The notes: generated from the letters alone by a model not told the origin. Shown: positions 1 through 9,764, counted from the first letter of the stretch. The stretch: 64,000 nt of DNA from Acidobacteriota bacterium (GCA_020850715.1 JADZED010000035.1:36572-100571); one strand, 5' to 3'. Translations and numbers: made by a program.

Positions 1-1
1 C

Positions 2-421
2 ATGGCGTATTCGAGCAAAGTCATCGATCACTACGAGAACCCGCGCAACGTCGGTTCGCTGCCGAAAGACGATGCGCACGTCGGGACGGGGCTGGTCGGC
101 GCGCCGGAATGCGGGGACGTCATGAAGCTGCAGGTCAAGGTGAATCCCGAGACCGGCGTCATCGACGATGCGAAGTTCAAGACGTTCGGGTGCGGCTCGG
201 CCATCGCGAGCTCGAGTCTGGCGACCGAATGGCTCAAGGGCAAGACGGTGGAGCAGGCGCTGGCCATCAAGAACACCGACATCGTCAGCGAGCTGAGCCT
301 TCCTCCCGTGAAGATCCACTGCTCGGTGCTGGCCGAAGATGCCATCAAGGCGGCAATCGCCGACTACCGGAAGAAGCAGCAGGCGGCGGAGGCTCCCGCG
401 GCGGCGCAGCCGATGATCTGA
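2..421 (+). CDS. iscU: Fe-S cluster assembly scaffold IscU
   Basis: This 139-residue protein is the scaffold on which [2Fe-2S] clusters are built from IscS sulfur before transfer to apo-proteins. The three scaffold cysteines are visible at C37 (in GAPECGD), C64 (in FGCGSA) and C107 (in KIHCSV), and D39 follows the first one. The LPPVK motif at residues 100-104 is the known recognition site for the HscA chaperone, which is encoded downstream. The reading frame starts one base inside the window, so iscS and any regulator would lie just upstream and cannot be seen. The length matches the family (about 128) with a short Ala/Pro-rich tail. IscU rather than SufU is favoured by the LPPVK motif and the hscBA neighbours. 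Confidence 0.97.
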   Translation: MAYSSKVIDHYENPRNVGSLPKDDAHVGTGLVGAPECGDVMKLQVKVNPETGVIDDAKFKTFGCGSAIASSSLATEWLKGKTVEQALAIKNTDIVSELSLPPVKIHCSVLAEDAIKAAIADYRKKQQAAEAPAAAQPMI

Positions 422-436
422 CGCGGAAGTTCCGGC

Positions 437-787
437 GTGACAGACGCGAAGGTGACGAGAGTGGTTGAGATCAGCGCGACGGCGGCGCATCAGATTCGGA
501 AGCTGATGGCGCGCGAGGGCATCGGCGAGGGCGGCCTGCGTGTCGGCGTGAAGGGGGGCGGATGCTCGGGCCTGAGCTACACCTTCGCGTGGGAAAAGAC
601 GGCGCGGCTCGGCGACGAAGTCTTCGACGGCCCGGATGGCGCCCGGATCTTCGTCGACAGAAAGAGCCTGCTGTACCTGGATGGGACCGTGCTGGACTAC
701 GACACGAGCCTGATCGGCAGGGGCTTCGTCTTCAGCAACCCGAACGCGAAGGCGACCTGCGGCTGCGGCAGCTCGTTCGGCGCTTAG
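437..787 (+). CDS. iscA: A-type Fe-S carrier IscA (HesB family)
   Basis: A 116-residue A-type carrier that accepts or stores iron or Fe-S clusters and passes them to targets. The three conserved cysteines are present: one in GGGCSGL and two in the C-terminal CGCG motif. The start is GTG, 15 bases after the iscU stop, which gives MTDAKV as the N-terminus. The gene sits between iscU and hscB as in classical isc operons. Its TAG stop codon forms the left edge of a dispersed repeat that separates it from hscB. A second A-type protein is encoded at the head of the SUF operon (32322-32672); the two share the same cysteine pattern but have different sequences. Confidence 0.95.
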   Translation: MTDAKVTRVVEISATAAHQIRKLMAREGIGEGGLRVGVKGGGCSGLSYTFAWEKTARLGDEVFDGPDGARIFVDRKSLLYLDGTVLDYDTSLIGRGFVFSNPNAKATCGCGSSFGA

Positions 788-948
788 TGTCGCGAGCCAG
801 TGATTAGCCATACCATTCGCGGGCGGCGCGTCCTGGTTGGCGGCGTTGCTCAGCGCTCAGATATGCCCAATGTCCTCGCCCCTCGCGCCTGGCCGTCCGG
901 GCGCGGCGCTCCGCGCCTTGTGCCACCAATCACGGGTCCGGGACGCTA
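785..948. repeat. Dispersed repeat with inverted ends, copy 1
   Basis: About 164 bp that fill the iscA-hscB gap. The interior (GGCGGCGTTGCTC, then GCTCAGATA and CCCAAT, then CTCGCGCCT) aligns with the elements at 35101-35262 and 62778-62942. The ends, TAGTGTCGCGAGCC on the left and GTCCGGGACGCTA on the right, are diverged inverted repeats. This is the most degraded of the three copies: the short minus-strand reading frame shared by the other two is interrupted here. The first bases overlap the iscA TAG stop codon. No transposase is encoded, so it resembles a MITE or REP-like element. Confidence 0.75.
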
Positions 949-966
949 GAGGGCGCGGATCCGCGC

Positions 967-1647
967 ATGCCGCCGACCATTCAAGCCTGTCGGGAGTGCG
1001 GCGGAGGGGCGCCGATCGATGCGCACTTCTGTCCGCAGTGCTCCAAGATCCTGTCGCTCGGCCAGCACGGCGACTACTTCGCGTTCCTGGGGCTGCCGCG
1101 CCGGCTGATGCTCGACGCCGCCGATCTCGAGCAGCGGTTCCGCATGCTGAGCCGGCAGTTCCATCCCGACTTCTTCTACAACGCGGCGCCGGCCGAACGC
1201 CGCGCCAGCCTCGAGCGTTCGTCCTACCTGAACGACGCGTATCGGACGCTGAAGCAGCCGGTCTCGCGGATCGAGTACCTGCTGCAACTGGAAGGCGCGG
1301 CGGCCAGAACGCCGCAGGAGCAGTCCCGGCAGGTGCCGCCCGCGCTGCTCGAAGAGGTGTTCGCGCTCAACGAGGAGCTCGACGAGATTCGCGGACAGCG
1401 CGCGGCCGGCGCCGCGGCCCGGGTCCTGGCGCCGCGGCTGGAGCGGGCGCGCCAGCCGATCGAGCGCAGGCGCGACGAGCACGAGCGGCAGCTCGCGGCG
1501 CTCTCGGCGGAATGGGACGCGTTGCTCGATCGGGCCGCCGCGCCCGCGGCGCGGCGGCCGGTGCTCGATGCGCTACGCGAGTGCATGCTGGAGCGGAACT
1601 ACATCCGGAATCTGCTGGCGGGCATCGAGCGGGAGCTCGGAGACTGA
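967..1647 (+). CDS. hscB: J-domain co-chaperone HscB with N-terminal zinc motif
   Basis: A 226-residue co-chaperone that delivers IscU to HscA and stimulates its ATPase. An N-terminal four-cysteine motif (C8-x2-C11 and C22-x2-C25) should bind zinc; this is known in eukaryotic HSC20 but absent from E. coli HscB. It is followed by a J-domain with the HPD signature in RQFHPDFF and the NDAYRTLK helix, then the HscB C-terminal helical domain. The tail is Arg/Ala-rich. The start is the ATG at 967; no strong ribosome binding site is evident. It is followed after 66 bases by hscA. Confidence 0.93.
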   Translation: MPPTIQACRECGGGAPIDAHFCPQCSKILSLGQHGDYFAFLGLPRRLMLDAADLEQRFRMLSRQFHPDFFYNAAPAERRASLERSSYLNDAYRTLKQPVSRIEYLLQLEGAAARTPQEQSRQVPPALLEEVFALNEELDEIRGQRAAGAAARVLAPRLERARQPIERRRDEHERQLAALSAEWDALLDRAAAPAARRPVLDALRECMLERNYIRNLLAGIERELGD

Positions 1648-1713
1648 GCGCGATGAACGCGACGGGATGGAGCGCGGCTTGGTCGAGGCGGGCGCGCGGG
1701 CGATTGGCGTGAC

Positions 1714-3571
<1,858 letters not shown>

Positions 3572-3579
<8 letters not shown>

Positions 3580-3979
3580 GGTCACCTTCGTCATCGACGG
3601 GGTGCCGCGCACGGTCGAATTCGAGGCCGGCCGGCTCCCGTACTCCAACCACGGCAGGCCGGAATCCCTGCTCGATGTCGCGAAGAACTTCGACATTCCG
3701 CTCGAGCACGCCTGCGGCGGGAGCTGTGCGTGCACGACCTGCCACGTCATCGTGACGGAGGGCGCGCCGAACCTCAGCGAGATGGAGGACGACGAGGACG
3801 ATCGCCTGCTGACTGCGTGGGGGCTCACCGCCCGGTCGCGCCTCGGCTGCCAGGCCGTCGTCGCCGGCGACGTCGTCTGTGAACTGCCGATGTACACGCG
3901 CAACTACGTGCAGGAGGGCGGCGGGATCCAGCTCGGAAAGTCGGACCGCAAGGCCAGGACGGAGGAGGTTCCCACGTGA
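3572..3979 (+). CDS. fdx: [2Fe-2S] ferredoxin of the ISC system
   Basis: A 135-residue adrenodoxin-type ferredoxin that supplies electrons for cluster assembly on IscU. The cluster ligands appear as C-x5-C-x2-C in [13 protein letters not shown] plus a distal Cys in SRLGCQAV. Compared with the usual spacing between the first beta strands and the first helix, there is an insertion of roughly seven to ten residues ([10 protein letters not shown]) before the LLDVAKN helix. There is also a charged C-terminal extension of about 20 residues. It overlaps hscA at the 5' end and iscX at the 3' end (GTGA overlap). Confidence 0.95.
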
Positions 3980-4179
3980 AATGGACTGACGCCGAAGCCA
4001 TCGCGATCGCCCTGGCCGACAGGTTCCCCGGCATCGATCCGCTCACCGTGCGCTTCACCGATCTGCGCGACAAGGTGATCGGGCTCGCCGGATTCGCCGA
4101 CGATCCGAAGGCATCCAACGAGCCGAAGCTCGAGGCGATTCAGATGGCCTGGTACGAGGAATTCAAGGACGCGCAATGA
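3976..4179 (+). CDS. iscX: Fe-S assembly protein IscX
   Basis: A 67-residue acidic IscX protein that in other bacteria binds IscS and modulates iron-dependent cluster assembly. The pattern [10 protein letters not shown], then FPGIDPLTVRFTDL, then MAWYEEFKD is characteristic of the family, and the length is typical. The start is GTG, overlapping the fdx TGA, with a strong GGAGGAGG ribosome binding site at 3961-3968. Its presence completes the iscU-iscA-hscB-hscA-fdx-iscX order. The following gene starts at an ATGA overlap with its stop. Confidence 0.95.
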   Translation: MKWTDAEAIAIALADRFPGIDPLTVRFTDLRDKVIGLAGFADDPKASNEPKLEAIQMAWYEEFKDAQ

Positions 4180-4673
4180 CCCTGGGCGGCATCTTCAGGC
4201 CGGGCATGCGCGGGTACTTCGTCCCGCTCGGCGCCGGCCTGGTGCTCGCCGCCAGCGCGTTTCTCCCCTGGGTCGTCGTCGACGGCATCGCGCACCGCGG
4301 GGTGCCCGACATGGCCGCGCTCTGGATCGCGGGCCTCGGCGCGCTTGCCGCCGTGCTGGCTTTCCTCAGCCTGCTCACACGGCGGAATTCCCGCCACCCG
4401 CTGCTCATCGTCGGTCTCGCGGCGCTCGGCATCATGTTCCTGTCGTGGCGCATCATGCCGCGCATGGCCGGCGAGCGCGCGCTGACGATGGCACAGGCCA
4501 GAGTGATTGTCGGTTCGGCGCGCGAGACCGCGGCGCCGGTTGCCGCCGCCGGCCTGGGCATCTACCTCGGGATGGGCGCCTCGGCGGTGCTCGTCGGATT
4601 CGGCCTCACGATTGTGATCGCGCGGGTGCAGCAGACCCGCATCGTCGTCGACCAGGACGACGATGTCGAGTAG
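4176..4673 (+). CDS. Four-TM membrane protein of unknown function
   Basis: A 165-residue integral membrane protein. I see about four hydrophobic segments: GYFVPLGAGLVLAASAFLPW, MAALWIAGLGALAAVLAFL, HPLLIVGLAALGIMFL, and a final one around GIYLGMGASAVLVGFGLTI. It ends in an acidic VVDQDDDVE tail. I do not recognise the family. It is wedged between iscX and mqnB with overlaps at both ends (ATGA with iscX, 11 bases with mqnB), so it is cotranscribed. A role near the membrane steps of menaquinone metabolism is possible but unsupported. Confidence 0.75.
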   Translation: MTLGGIFRPGMRGYFVPLGAGLVLAASAFLPWVVVDGIAHRGVPDMAALWIAGLGALAAVLAFLSLLTRRNSRHPLLIVGLAALGIMFLSWRIMPRMAGERALTMAQARVIVGSARETAAPVAAAGLGIYLGMGASAVLVGFGLTIVIARVQQTRIVVDQDDDVE

Positions 4674-5523
4674 CAGCCCGTCCGCGCCGGACGGGGACGA
4701 GAACGCGGCGCGCGGCACCCGGATGGCCAGGCGCGAAGGGCGAGCCCGCCGGGAATATTGGAGCGTCGAGCAACGCCGCCAGCCGGGACGCCCCGCCCGC
4801 CAGGTGGCCTTCGAGCCGCGTGGACGGGCCGCTGGCGGCCGGCCGACGCGGCTGCTGGTCGTCGCGGCGACGCCTGGGGAGATCGCGCCGGTGGTCGAGC
4901 GGCTCGGCGACGGGATCGACAACGGCCTGCTGCGATCGTACTGCCGGCACACCACCCAGATCGACGTGCTGATCACCGGCGTGGGGATGGTGCCGACCGC
5001 CGTCTGGTGCACGCGCGCGCTCGCGAAGACGCGCTACGATCTGTGCATCAACTGCGGCGTGTGCGGCAGTTTCGACCCGGCCCTTGCGCCAGGTACGGTC
5101 GTTCGCGTGGCGTCGGACCGGATCGCCGGACTCGGCGCGGAGTCGGGCGACGAGCTGCTCTCGCTGGCCGAGCTCGGGCTCGCCGAGGCCGGCCCGCACA
5201 AGCTTTCCGGCGGCGGCGAGCTGCGGGCGGCCTGTCCGGCGAATGCCGCCATCCGGACGCTGCCCGCCGTGCGGGGCATCACGGTGAACGCCGTCCACGG
5301 CAGCGAACGCTCGATCCGGCTCGCTGTCGAGCGCTTCCAGCCGCAGGTCGAGAGCATGGAGGGCGCGGCGTTCATGTACGCCTGCATGGCCCACGGCGTG
5401 GAACTTGCGCAGATCCGAGCCGTATCGAACGTCGTCGAACCGAGAAACCGCCAGGCGTGGAAGCTCCCGGAAGCGATCGCGAGCCTCGGCGAGGCGGCAC
5501 TGAGGATCCTCGATCAGACATGA
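4663..5523 (+). CDS. mqnB: Futalosine hydrolase MqnB
   Basis: A 286-residue nucleoside-phosphorylase-fold hydrolase that cleaves futalosine to dehypoxanthine futalosine and hypoxanthine in the alternative menaquinone pathway. Evidence: RLLVVAATPGEIAPV at the start of the fold, then VLITGVGMVPTA, INCGVCGSFDP, and VESMEGAAFMYACM, the purine/ribose-binding region shared by MTAN and MqnB proteins. The first 60 residues are charged, low in homology and probably not part of the fold; an internal GTG at 4804 is an alternative start, though it lacks a clear ribosome binding site. The immediate overlap with mqnD supports the assignment. Confidence 0.88.
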   Translation: MSSSSPSAPDGDENAARGTRMARREGRARREYWSVEQRRQPGRPARQVAFEPRGRAAGGRPTRLLVVAATPGEIAPVVERLGDGIDNGLLRSYCRHTTQIDVLITGVGMVPTAVWCTRALAKTRYDLCINCGVCGSFDPALAPGTVVRVASDRIAGLGAESGDELLSLAELGLAEAGPHKLSGGGELRAACPANAAIRTLPAVRGITVNAVHGSERSIRLAVERFQPQVESMEGAAFMYACMAHGVELAQIRAVSNVVEPRNRQAWKLPEAIASLGEAALRILDQT

Positions 5524-6356
5524 AGCTGTCCCTCGCGTTTTCGCCCTGTCCCAACGACTGCTTCATCTTCGACGCCATCGTGCACAGGCGAATCGATCTC
5601 GAAGGCATCGAGTTCGACGTGAGACTGGCCGATGTGGAAGCGCTGAATCAGGCGGCGCTCGAGCGGCGCATCGACGTCACGAAGCTGAGCTGCCACGCGT
5701 ACCTCCACTGCGCGGCCGACTACGTGCTGCTCGACGCCGGGAGCGCGCTGGGCCGCGGCTGCGGGCCGCTGCTCATCTCGAAGCGGGCGATCACGGCCGG
5801 CGAGGTCTCCTCCGGAACGCTGCGGATCGCGGGCCCCGGGCGGTTCACCACCGCGCAACTCCTGCTCGGCCTCGCATTCCCGGGCGCACGGGAGGCGACC
5901 GCGATGGTCTTCTCGGAGATCGAGGGGGCCGTGCTTGGCGGCGGATTCGACGCCGGGCTGATCATCCACGAGAACCGGTTCACCTACGAGGCGAAGGGGC
6001 TCAGGAAGATCGTCGATCTCGGCGAGTTCTGGGAGCGGGAGGCGCAGGCGCCGATTCCGCTTGGCGCCATCGCGGTCCGCCGATCGCTGAACGGGCAGCT
6101 TGCGCAGGCGATGAACCGCATCGTCCGCCGGAGCGTCGAGTACGCCTTCGCCAATCCGTCGGCCAGCCGGCCGTTCGTACGCGGGCACGCGCAGGAGATG
6201 AGCGACGATGTCGTGCGCCGCCACATCGATCTGTACGTGAACGACTACTCGCGCGATCTCGGCGAGGAGGGGCGGCGGGCGCTGCGGCAGCTCTTCGCGC
6301 GCGCGCGCGCGGCAGGCGTGGCGCCCGCGGTGGATGCACCGTTTCTCGAGCCCTGA
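5520..6356 (+). CDS. mqnD: 1,4-dihydroxy-6-naphthoate synthase MqnD
   Basis: A 278-residue periplasmic-binding-protein-like enzyme that converts cyclic dehypoxanthine futalosine to 1,4-dihydroxy-6-naphthoate. Diagnostic stretches are LAFSPCPNDCFIFDAI at the N-terminus, DVTKLSCHAYLH, GCGPLLISK, and DAGLIIHENRFTY. The ATG overlaps the mqnB stop (ATGA). MqnA, C and E are not in the window. With complex I encoded elsewhere in the window, this points to menaquinone as the respiratory quinone. Confidence 0.95.
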   Translation: MKLSLAFSPCPNDCFIFDAIVHRRIDLEGIEFDVRLADVEALNQAALERRIDVTKLSCHAYLHCAADYVLLDAGSALGRGCGPLLISKRAITAGEVSSGTLRIAGPGRFTTAQLLLGLAFPGAREATAMVFSEIEGAVLGGGFDAGLIIHENRFTYEAKGLRKIVDLGEFWEREAQAPIPLGAIAVRRSLNGQLAQAMNRIVRRSVEYAFANPSASRPFVRGHAQEMSDDVVRRHIDLYVNDYSRDLGEEGRRALRQLFARARAAGVAPAVDAPFLEP

Positions 6357-7030
6357 CTCAGGGCGCCGTGGATCCTCGGGGAAGTCTTACGTTCGATGCA
6401 GGAGCGTCGCAAGATCCGGCGGCGCCCGGACACGGCGCGGTGTCTCCCGCGCCGCAGCTCGGGGCGAACGAGCGGCCTCAATCGGACCGAACCGGCTCCG
6501 TGGCGCTCGCCCACGCTCCAAGACAGGCACGAACTCCTGCACGGCCGTGAGGCGCCAGTTGTCCTTGCCCGGCGCCCATGTTGAGCTCGCCCTCCCAGGT
6601 AGTCGTCGCGGCGGTAGACCGTTGGCGATGTCGCGTGTGCCGGAGGCGCTCGATCGAGCGTCGTCGTGATTCGGAGGGGAACCCTCGGGATGAGCGTCGT
6701 GCACGCCTCGGCCCGCGCTCAGAGCGGGCGGTTCTCCGCGTCATCCGCGAAAGATCTCCCGGTCCTCGTGCGAGGCCTCGCCAACGCCGATAGGAGACGA
6801 CGCGAGACCCCGCGCCCCTCTTCGTCGTCGGTACGGCATGCCTCGTGCTGCCGCGTATGACGGTACGCGAAGAGCGTTGAGCATCGTGAAACAATGCATC
6901 GGCGCAGTGCATCAACTGCTTGCCTCGTACGTATGGCGAGCTGTGGATTCGGCGGTCATCCGAGGCCCGCGCCGCGTGTAGGAGCTCGACCTCGGCCGGC
7001 CGATGCCGGTGTTTCGCAGAGGGAGGAGCC
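6357..7030. other. Gene-poor intergenic stretch
   Basis: About 670 bases with no reading frame I can assign. A short inverted repeat, GCCCTGACTCAGGGC, spans the mqnD stop and could act as a weak terminator. Several short open frames on both strands show no recognisable family. Base composition is slightly less biased near 6880-6960. I see no tRNA, insertion sequence or repeat here. Confidence 0.5.
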
Positions 7031-7645
7031 ATGCACGCCATCAAGGCTGCACTGACCGCCATGACCGTGGCGGTCTCAGTTGTCGGTTACGCGCCAGGAA
7101 CGTACGCACAGGGGCCAGGCGAGCCCGCGCCGGTCACGGACACGCAGGCGAGAGTGGCGCCGGCGCCGGATCTGCCCAAGGATGCGGTTGTCGCCACCTA
7201 TTTCTCGGCCACGCTGCCAGGACTGGGACAAATCTACGCCGGTCACCCGAGGCGCGGGGTCCTGTTCATGGCCTCGATCATCGGGGCGCTTGGCGCAGCG
7301 TATGCCGCGTATGAACCCGCCGTCCTCAACCTCGCGGATTACGACTCGCCCGCCTACGGCGGAAATGCCGACGGGATGGTGAGCACGATCGAAGCGCAGA
7401 ACTGGCAGAACCACAACTTCCAAGACACCGCGTACGAACGCCTGACCACGACTCGCAAGACGGTGCTCGTAACCGGAGCGCTGGTCGGGGCTGGTCTCTA
7501 CGTCTGGAACCTGTTTGACGCGAGCGCCCAAGTACGAGCCCACAACCGAGCGCTTGCCGAGCGCCGCGTCAGTCTGGGACTGGAAGCCGGTCCCCACGCG
7601 GTCGGAGTGTCGGTGGGGGTGAACCTGTCGCCCTCGGGCAGGTGA
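7031..7645 (+). CDS. Exported/membrane DUF5683-like protein
   Basis: A 204-residue protein. An N-terminal hydrophobic segment (ALTAMTVAVSVVGYAPGTYA) looks like a cleavable signal peptide. The central LPGLGQIYAGHPRRGVLF is the GxGQxYxG-type motif of DUF5683/TM2-like proteins, followed by a transmembrane stretch (ASIIGALGAAYAAY) and a second one (TVLVTGALVGAGLYVWNLFD). The C-terminus has a beta-rich, porin-like ending, VGVSVGVNLSP. The ATG at 7031 is chosen because GGGAGGAG lies just upstream. Function unknown; it stands alone between a gene-poor region and a pseudogene. Confidence 0.75.
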   Translation: MHAIKAALTAMTVAVSVVGYAPGTYAQGPGEPAPVTDTQARVAPAPDLPKDAVVATYFSATLPGLGQIYAGHPRRGVLFMASIIGALGAAYAAYEPAVLNLADYDSPAYGGNADGMVSTIEAQNWQNHNFQDTAYERLTTTRKTVLVTGALVGAGLYVWNLFDASAQVRAHNRALAERRVSLGLEAGPHAVGVSVGVNLSPSGR

Positions 7646-7716
7646 GCGTTGCCAGAGGCGTGGCATCGCTGAGCGGCGCGATCCAGTGCTCGCAAACAAC
7701 GTTCGAATGCACGCTG

Positions 7717-8060
7717 TCAGTGCAGCCATGCAATGAGCGGTGCCTCGAACAGCTGCAAGGCGTCGTGCGCGTCGCGCCCTGCTGATCGAAGGCGTCACCA
7801 AGTGCCCAGCCATGACCGGCCTGAGACGCTTCGGCCCACCAGCCGTCCAAGGTGGACAGATTCAGGCCGCCGTTCACCGGCACTTTCATGCCGCTCGTTC
7901 CACTCGCTTCCCATGGCCGGCGCGGCGTGTTGATCCAGACGTCCACGCCCTCGCCAAGCTCATTGGCGAGTCGCATATCGTAATCGTCGAGGAACACCAC
8001 CTGGCGTCTCACCTCGGGACGCGAGGCGAACTGCGCCCAATGCTGGCCCCAGATGCCGGA
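7717..8060 (-). pseudogene. Alpha-glucan (glycogen) phosphorylase fragment
   Basis: On the minus strand, starting near 8060, the frame reads GQHWAQFASRPEVRRQVVFL, then DYDMRLANELGEGVDVWINT, then PWEASGTSGMKV and LDGWWAEA. These are the conserved core of bacterial alpha-glucan phosphorylases around the active-site EASGTSGMK motif. After GWALGDAF the frame breaks near 7770 and continues in another frame as DALQLFEAPLIAWLH before a stop at 7717. Only about 110 of some 700-850 residues remain, with no start, so this is a decayed fragment. It lies immediately past the 3' end of tRNA-Ser. Confidence 0.85.
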
Positions 8061-8189
8061 GGAGCACAAGGCAGTTCGGCGCGGTCCCCTCCGGGAGGGC
8101 GAAAACGGCCCTCCGGGCATAAGACAGGTACAGCGGCCGAAACCTTGCGGACGCCGTGCGTTTCTTCCAGGAATCTTGCGGAAAAGTGA

Positions 8190-8278
8190 TGGCGGAGAGG
8201 GTGGGATTCGAACCCACGTGTCCTTGCGGACAAGACGCTTTCGAGGCGCCCCCGTTACGACCACTTCGGTACCTCTCC
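8190..8278 (-). tRNA. tRNA-Ser(CGA)
   Basis: The minus strand folds as a class II tRNA: acceptor stem GGAGAGG/CCTCTCC, D-stem CCG/CGG, anticodon stem GGCGC/GCGTC with loop CTCGAAA giving anticodon CGA (reads UCG), a long variable arm TGTCC-GCAA-GGACA, and a T-arm GTGGG-TTCGAAT-CCCAC. The discriminator is G and the CCA end is encoded at 8192-8190. The long variable arm and G73 both support serine identity. Confidence 0.96.
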
Positions 8279-8300
8279 GCAAGAGGCAGACGGACCTGTA

Positions 8301-8306
8301 ATTATA
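8301..8306 (-). promoter_or_regulatory. -10 element for tRNA-Ser
   Basis: A perfect TATAAT on the minus strand in an A/T-rich island, about 22 bases upstream of the tRNA 5' end. No good -35 hexamer is present at the usual spacing. The region also separates the tRNA from the divergent mscL. Confidence 0.5.
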
Positions 8307-8327
8307 TCAGGCGGAGGTGTCTGCCCC

Positions 8328-8786
8328 ATGTGGAAGGAATTCCGCGACTTCATCGCCCGCGGCAGCGTCCTGGACCTGGCCGTGGCCGTCATTCTGGGCG
8401 CCGCGTTCGGCAAGATCGTCACGACGCTGGTCGAAGGCATCCTGATGCCGCCCATCGGCCTGCTCATCGGCCGGGTCGACTTCGGCAGTCTGTTCCTGAC
8501 GCTCGATCGGTCCAGGGGGATACCGGCGTCGCTCGCGGATGCCAAAGCCGGCGGCATCCCGGTCATCGCCTTCGGCCAGTTTCTCAACGACGTGCTCGGT
8601 TTCCTGATCGTCGCGCTCGCCGTCTTCCTGATCGTCCGGCAGGTGAACCGGATCAAGCGCGCCTTCGACCAGCCGCCGGCCCCCGCCGCGCCCACGACGA
8701 AGGAGTGCCCGTTCTGCATCTCGACGATCCCGGTCCGCGCGCAACGGTGCCCGCAGTGCACGTCGAATCTGACAACGGCGAGCTGA
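8328..8786 (+). CDS. mscL: Large-conductance mechanosensitive channel MscL with C-terminal zinc ribbon
   Basis: A 152-residue channel that opens under hypo-osmotic membrane tension. TM1 is in the conserved GSVLDLAVAVILGAAFGKIV, followed by the periplasmic loop and TM2 (LGFLIVALAVFLIVRQVN). The usual MscL ends soon after TM2 and a cytoplasmic helix. Here about 35 extra residues follow: a Pro/Ala linker and a four-cysteine ribbon, CPFC-x11-CPQC. An AGGAGG-like site (GGAGG at 8312-8316) precedes the ATG. Zinc binding is inferred from the cysteine spacing only. Confidence 0.95.
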   Translation: MWKEFRDFIARGSVLDLAVAVILGAAFGKIVTTLVEGILMPPIGLLIGRVDFGSLFLTLDRSRGIPASLADAKAGGIPVIAFGQFLNDVLGFLIVALAVFLIVRQVNRIKRAFDQPPAPAAPTTKECPFCISTIPVRAQRCPQCTSNLTTAS

Positions 8787-8868
8787 CCGCACGAACCGGC
8801 CGCACGCGCCGGCAGTGGGCCTCAACGCCTCAGGGCGGCCGTACTGCAGCGCAGCCGCCGCGCCGGGA

Positions 8869-9602
8869 TGCGGGCTTCGGCATCTTTGGCCATGCCACCG
8901 GCAACGTGGTCGACGGCAACTACGTCGGCGTCGCCGTCGAACCGACGATCCGCGGCCTCGGCAACTTCGCCGGCGTGCAGATCCGCTCCGACGGCAACAT
9001 CGCGCGCAACAACCTCATCGGAGGCAACGAAGACAGCGGCGTGCTGATCTTCGACGGGGCGTCATCGAACAACCTCGTCCAGGGGAACACGCTCGCGTAC
9101 AACAGCCAGGACGGCGTGTCGGTGTTCGCCGGGACCGGGAATACGATCGTCGGCAACGCGATCTACGCCAACCGCTGCTCGGGATAGAGGCGTCGAGCGT
9201 GGCGGGCACCGATCCCCCTGGCTTGAACGACAATCCGGCGGGAGACGGCGTCACCGCCAACGATCCATCGGACGCCGATGGCGGCACCAACGACCTGCAG
9301 AACTACCCGCAGATTCAATCGGCCGGCTTCGGGCCCGCGGGAACGCGCATCACCCTGACGCTCGACACCATGCCGAGCTCGGAGATTCTGGTGGACTTCC
9401 ACGCGACCTCCGCGTGCGACGGCCGGAATACGGCGAGGCCCAGTACCCGCTCGGTTCCACGCGGGTGACGACCGATGCGATGGGAAGCGTCGCGTTCGCT
9501 GTTGTCGCCGGTCTCGACTTGCGCGGCTATTGGGTCACCGCGAGCGCGACGAATCCGAACGGCAGCACGTCGGAGCTGTCGGCCTGTCAGCTCGTGCCGT
9601 AG
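8869..9602 (+). pseudogene. Degenerate parallel beta-helix surface protein
   Basis: A remnant of a large right-handed beta-helix protein. The first piece (8869-9187) has repeating turns such as GNVVDGNYVGV, NIARNNLIGGN, NLVQGNTLAYNS and NTIVGNAIYAN. It then shifts frame near 9175, where LGIEASSV, VTANDPSDADGGTNDLQNYP and LVDFHATSACD follow. A second shift near 9415 leads into GEAQYPLGSTRVTTDAMGS and ends with STSELSACQLVP. These three blocks occur consecutively in intact exported beta-helix proteins, so two frameshifts and loss of the 5' part are the simplest reading. There is no start codon or signal peptide. Confidence 0.8.
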
Positions 9603-9673
9603 ATTCCTGCCGGCTCGCCCGGCACCCTGCCGGCGAGGGGAAGGCGGCCGCGGCCATGAAGGCGCCGGAATCG

Positions 9674-9709
9674 CGCCAGCGCGCGGCGGATTTCCGCCGC
9701 GCGCTGGCG
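9674..9709. terminator. Perfect 16-bp hairpin
   Basis: CGCCAGCGCGCGGCGG, loop ATTT, then its exact reverse complement. The stem is 16 bp with a 4-base loop and no U-tract. It lies between the beta-helix pseudogene and the Czc operon and could act as a terminator or transcription insulator. The length and perfection are unusual for a simple terminator. Confidence 0.55.
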
Positions 9710-9764
9710 TCCCTTCGCGCTCCACCCTCGCGACTCTCTACTAGAAGCTGCGACAGGAACATCG

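Noticed and set aside
6387..6704. Possible pseudogene on the minus strand in the 6.4-7.0 kb gap
   Set aside because: Short runs looked protein-like but none matched a family I could name and the frames change without continuity.
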